From NCBI RefSeq assembly GCF_046569695.1, contig NZ_JBKHUI010000019.1:1-64000 (forward strand): a stretch of 64,000 nucleotides of DNA, read 5' to 3'. This document shows, piece after piece, positions 62,417 through 64,000 of the stretch. Every line of letters begins with the position of its first letter. The first letter of the stretch is position 1. This DNA comes from Kluyvera sp046569695 (GTDB lineage Bacteria; Pseudomonadota; Gammaproteobacteria; Enterobacterales; Enterobacteriaceae). Under the pieces are notes generated by a model. It saw only the letters and a program-made list of their open reading frames with translations, made no database searches and was not told the DNA's origin. The position numbers were made by a program, and so were the translations under genes.

Positions 62417-63520
62417 TTACTTGGTTAATTTTGGATTGTTGTCGCTGTTCCGACGCATTCTGCGCTTCATGCGCTTAATAAAGCGCGCCACTTTCCAGGC
62501 CCGCTTGATGCAGTAACCGTAGAGGCCAAAGGCCAGCAGGAACAGGATCAGCATGACCCATTCAGGCACCACGCGGGTGTACTCCGCGACAACACCAATG
62601 GCTGCCAACAGCGCGGCGGCGAGAGTAATCAACACCAGCGCCTGACGCGAGGTGAAGCCCGCGCGCATAATGAGATGGTGAATATGCTGGCGGTCAGGAG
62701 AGAACGGACTCATCCCTTTGCGTAAACGACGATACATGATGGCAACCATGTCCATCAACGGAATCGCCACAATCCACAGCGCCGTAACCGGGCTTATCGG
62801 ATGGTGCGTTCCCTGGGTGGTTTCCAGCAGGATCCAGATGACGGTAAAACCAATCAGCGTACTGCCGGCATCGCCCATAAAGACTTTGTAACGGCGGCCC
62901 AGCACGCCCAGGTTCAGCATGATATAAGGCAGGATGGTGGCAATCATCGCGAAGCACCACATGGCGAGGCTGGTCTGGCCGTCAAACCACAGGATCAGGC
63001 CAATAGCGCCAAAGCTGACGCACGACAGACCGCCGAGCAACCCATCAATACCATCGACCATGTTGAAAGCGTTAATCATTCCCCAGACGGCAAACAGGGT
63101 CAGGAAGAAACCAAATGGCCCCAGCACCAGTTCCCACGAACCGAAGAGATAGCCCAGGCTTTGCAGATATAAATGGCCTGCGGTCATCATGACGATGCCT
63201 ATTGCCGCCTGAACGGTGGCACGGATTTTGACGCTGATGTCGTAACGGTCATCCAGAGCCCCCACAAGCACCAGAACACCGGCACAAGCAAGGTACAGGG
63301 AAGCGTGTGGGATATAGTAATTGGCAATCGTGAAAGTGAGGCAGATCCCGGCATACACAGAGATGCCGCCCACAAGCGGGATAAGCCCCTGGTGACGTTT
63401 ACGAAAGTTTGGTTTATCCACCAAACCGACCCATTTTGCCGCTTTGCGGGCAAAAAACAGGAATACGGTGGTGAACAAAAAAATACTGATCAGGTCAGTA
63501 CCGACGGTCAGTAAACTCAC
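62417..63520 (-). CDS. wecA: UDP-GlcNAc:undecaprenyl-phosphate GlcNAc-1-phosphate transferase WecA
   Basis: Starts ECA (and many O antigen) chains by making GlcNAc-PP-undecaprenol. 367 residues, about eleven membrane helices. Family motifs: DDRYDISVKIR, NAFNMVDGIDGL, FMGDAGSTL and DRQHIHHL. Ends with a basic tail. First gene of the ECA operon, downstream of rho. Confidence 0.97.
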   Translation of the reverse strand: MSLLTVGTDLISIFLFTTVFLFFARKAAKWVGLVDKPNFRKRHQGLIPLVGGISVYAGICLTFTIANYYIPHASLYLACAGVLVLVGALDDRYDISVKIRATVQAAIGIVMMTAGHLYLQSLGYLFGSWELVLGPFGFFLTLFAVWGMINAFNMVDGIDGLLGGLSCVSFGAIGLILWFDGQTSLAMWCFAMIATILPYIMLNLGVLGRRYKVFMGDAGSTLIGFTVIWILLETTQGTHHPISPVTALWIVAIPLMDMVAIMYRRLRKGMSPFSPDRQHIHHLIMRAGFTSRQALVLITLAAALLAAIGVVAEYTRVVPEWVMLILFLLAFGLYGYCIKRAWKVARFIKRMKRRMRRNSDNNPKLTK

Positions 63521-63716
63521 AATTTATACTCGCTGCGAATATTAATAGCGAAAGTATACCCACGATAGCAACGCATCAGAAGAGGAAGCCTGATGAATAT
63601 TGGGGAAACTTGCCTGATTTATAACCGATTTTGCAAACTAACTATCATTGTAGCCACAAACTCCAAGTATCCATGAAAAAATACGATTCCCCATTGGCTA
63701 AACTCCTAAAAACGAA

Positions 63717-63740
63717 AACGCCACACGATTGTGTGGCGTT
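63717..63740 (-). terminator. terminator after rho
   Basis: AACGCCACAC (63717-63726) and GTGTGGCGTT (63731-63740) form a 10-base-pair stem with a 4-base loop. Read on the minus strand it is followed by TTTTCGTTTTT. It separates rho from wecA; the 196 bases between it and wecA should hold the ECA promoter. Confidence 0.85.
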
Positions 63741-63759
63741 CGTCAGCAAAAACCTTATG

Positions 63760-64000
63760 TTACGAGCGTTTCATCATATCGAAGAAATCGTCGTTGGTTT
63801 TGGTCATGGCCAGCTTATTAATGAGGAACTCCATCGCGTCGATTTCACCCATTGGATGGATGATTTTGCGCAGGATCCACATTTTCTGCAGCTCTTCAGG
63901 CGTGGTGAGCAGCTCTTCTTTACGAGTACCGGAACGGTTGTAGTCGATAGCCGGGAAGACGCGTTTTTCAGCAATCTTACGAGAGAGGTGCAGTTCCATG
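63760..64000 (-). CDS. rho: transcription termination factor Rho (3' end only)
   Basis: The last ~80 codons of Rho, entering from the right edge; 5' part outside the window. The visible segment MELHLSRKIAEKRVFPAIDY through FLINKLAMTKTNDDFF and the terminal MMKRS is nearly identical to the C-terminus of the 419-residue E. coli hexameric helicase and includes part of the R loop region. The ATG at 63999 is internal. Confidence 0.97.
   Translation of the reverse strand, partial: MELHLSRKIAEKRVFPAIDYNRSGTRKEELLTTPEELQKMWILRKIIHPMGEIDAMEFLINKLAMTKTNDDFFDMMKRS

Overview
This window is a piece of enterobacterial core chromosome. Gene order, near-full-length similarity to Escherichia coli proteins that I recognise from memory, REP/BIME elements and FadR, CRP, LexA and rrn promoter sequences all point to the family Enterobacteriaceae (Escherichia / Citrobacter / Enterobacter / Leclercia-like). 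I cannot name the genus from the sequence alone. I see no prophage, insertion sequence, integron or CRISPR array.

Layout, left to right. At 1-220 lie the tandem P1/P2 promoters and leader of an rRNA operon that runs off the left edge on the minus strand, preceded by trkH-hemG. Next come pepQ-yigZ (minus) and the divergent fadBA beta-oxidation operon with a FadR operator. ubiD-fre (minus) converges on fadBA, followed by rfaH (plus), then ubiE-ubiJ-ubiB and tatABC(D) and rmuC (all minus). The first accessory locus is at 18.0-18.7 kb: a very AT-rich stretch and a stand-alone CZB (chemoreceptor zinc-binding) protein gene inserted between rmuC and udp. Then follow udp, a dienelactone hydrolase-family gene, metE/metR, yigM, pldB-yigL and rhtB. 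The second accessory locus is a broken rpn-type nuclease gene between rhtB and rhtC. After that come recQ, pldA, yigI, rarD, corA with its corL leader peptide, and uvrD with an SOS box. The dapF-yigA-xerC-yigB operon, lptM, cyaY, cyaA (TTG start, CRP site) and the hemCDXY operon follow.

Between hemY and the tRNA cluster is the small RNA gene glmZ on the minus strand. The tRNA operon (minus) reads Arg(CCG)-His(GTG)-Leu(CAG)-Pro(TGG)-Pro(TGG); the proline tRNA gene is tandemly duplicated with its flank and terminator. yifK and a complete enterobacterial common antigen operon follow (wecA-wzzE-wecB-wecC-rffG-rffH-wecD-wecE-wzxE-wecF-wzyE-wecG, minus), and the window ends in the 3' end of rho.

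Functionally the window links heme synthesis (hemG, hemCD and the hemXY genes), quinone synthesis (ubiE, ubiJ, ubiB, ubiD), protein export (tat), fatty-acid degradation and phospholipid turnover (fadBA, pldA, pldB, yigI), methionine synthesis, DNA repair and recombination (uvrD, recQ, xerC, rmuC), cAMP signalling and the cell-surface ECA pathway. The best candidates for something under-described are the AT-rich CZB gene at 18260-18697 and, less so, the duplicated proline tRNA, the rpn pseudogene with its catalytic core deleted, and the conserved corL leader.
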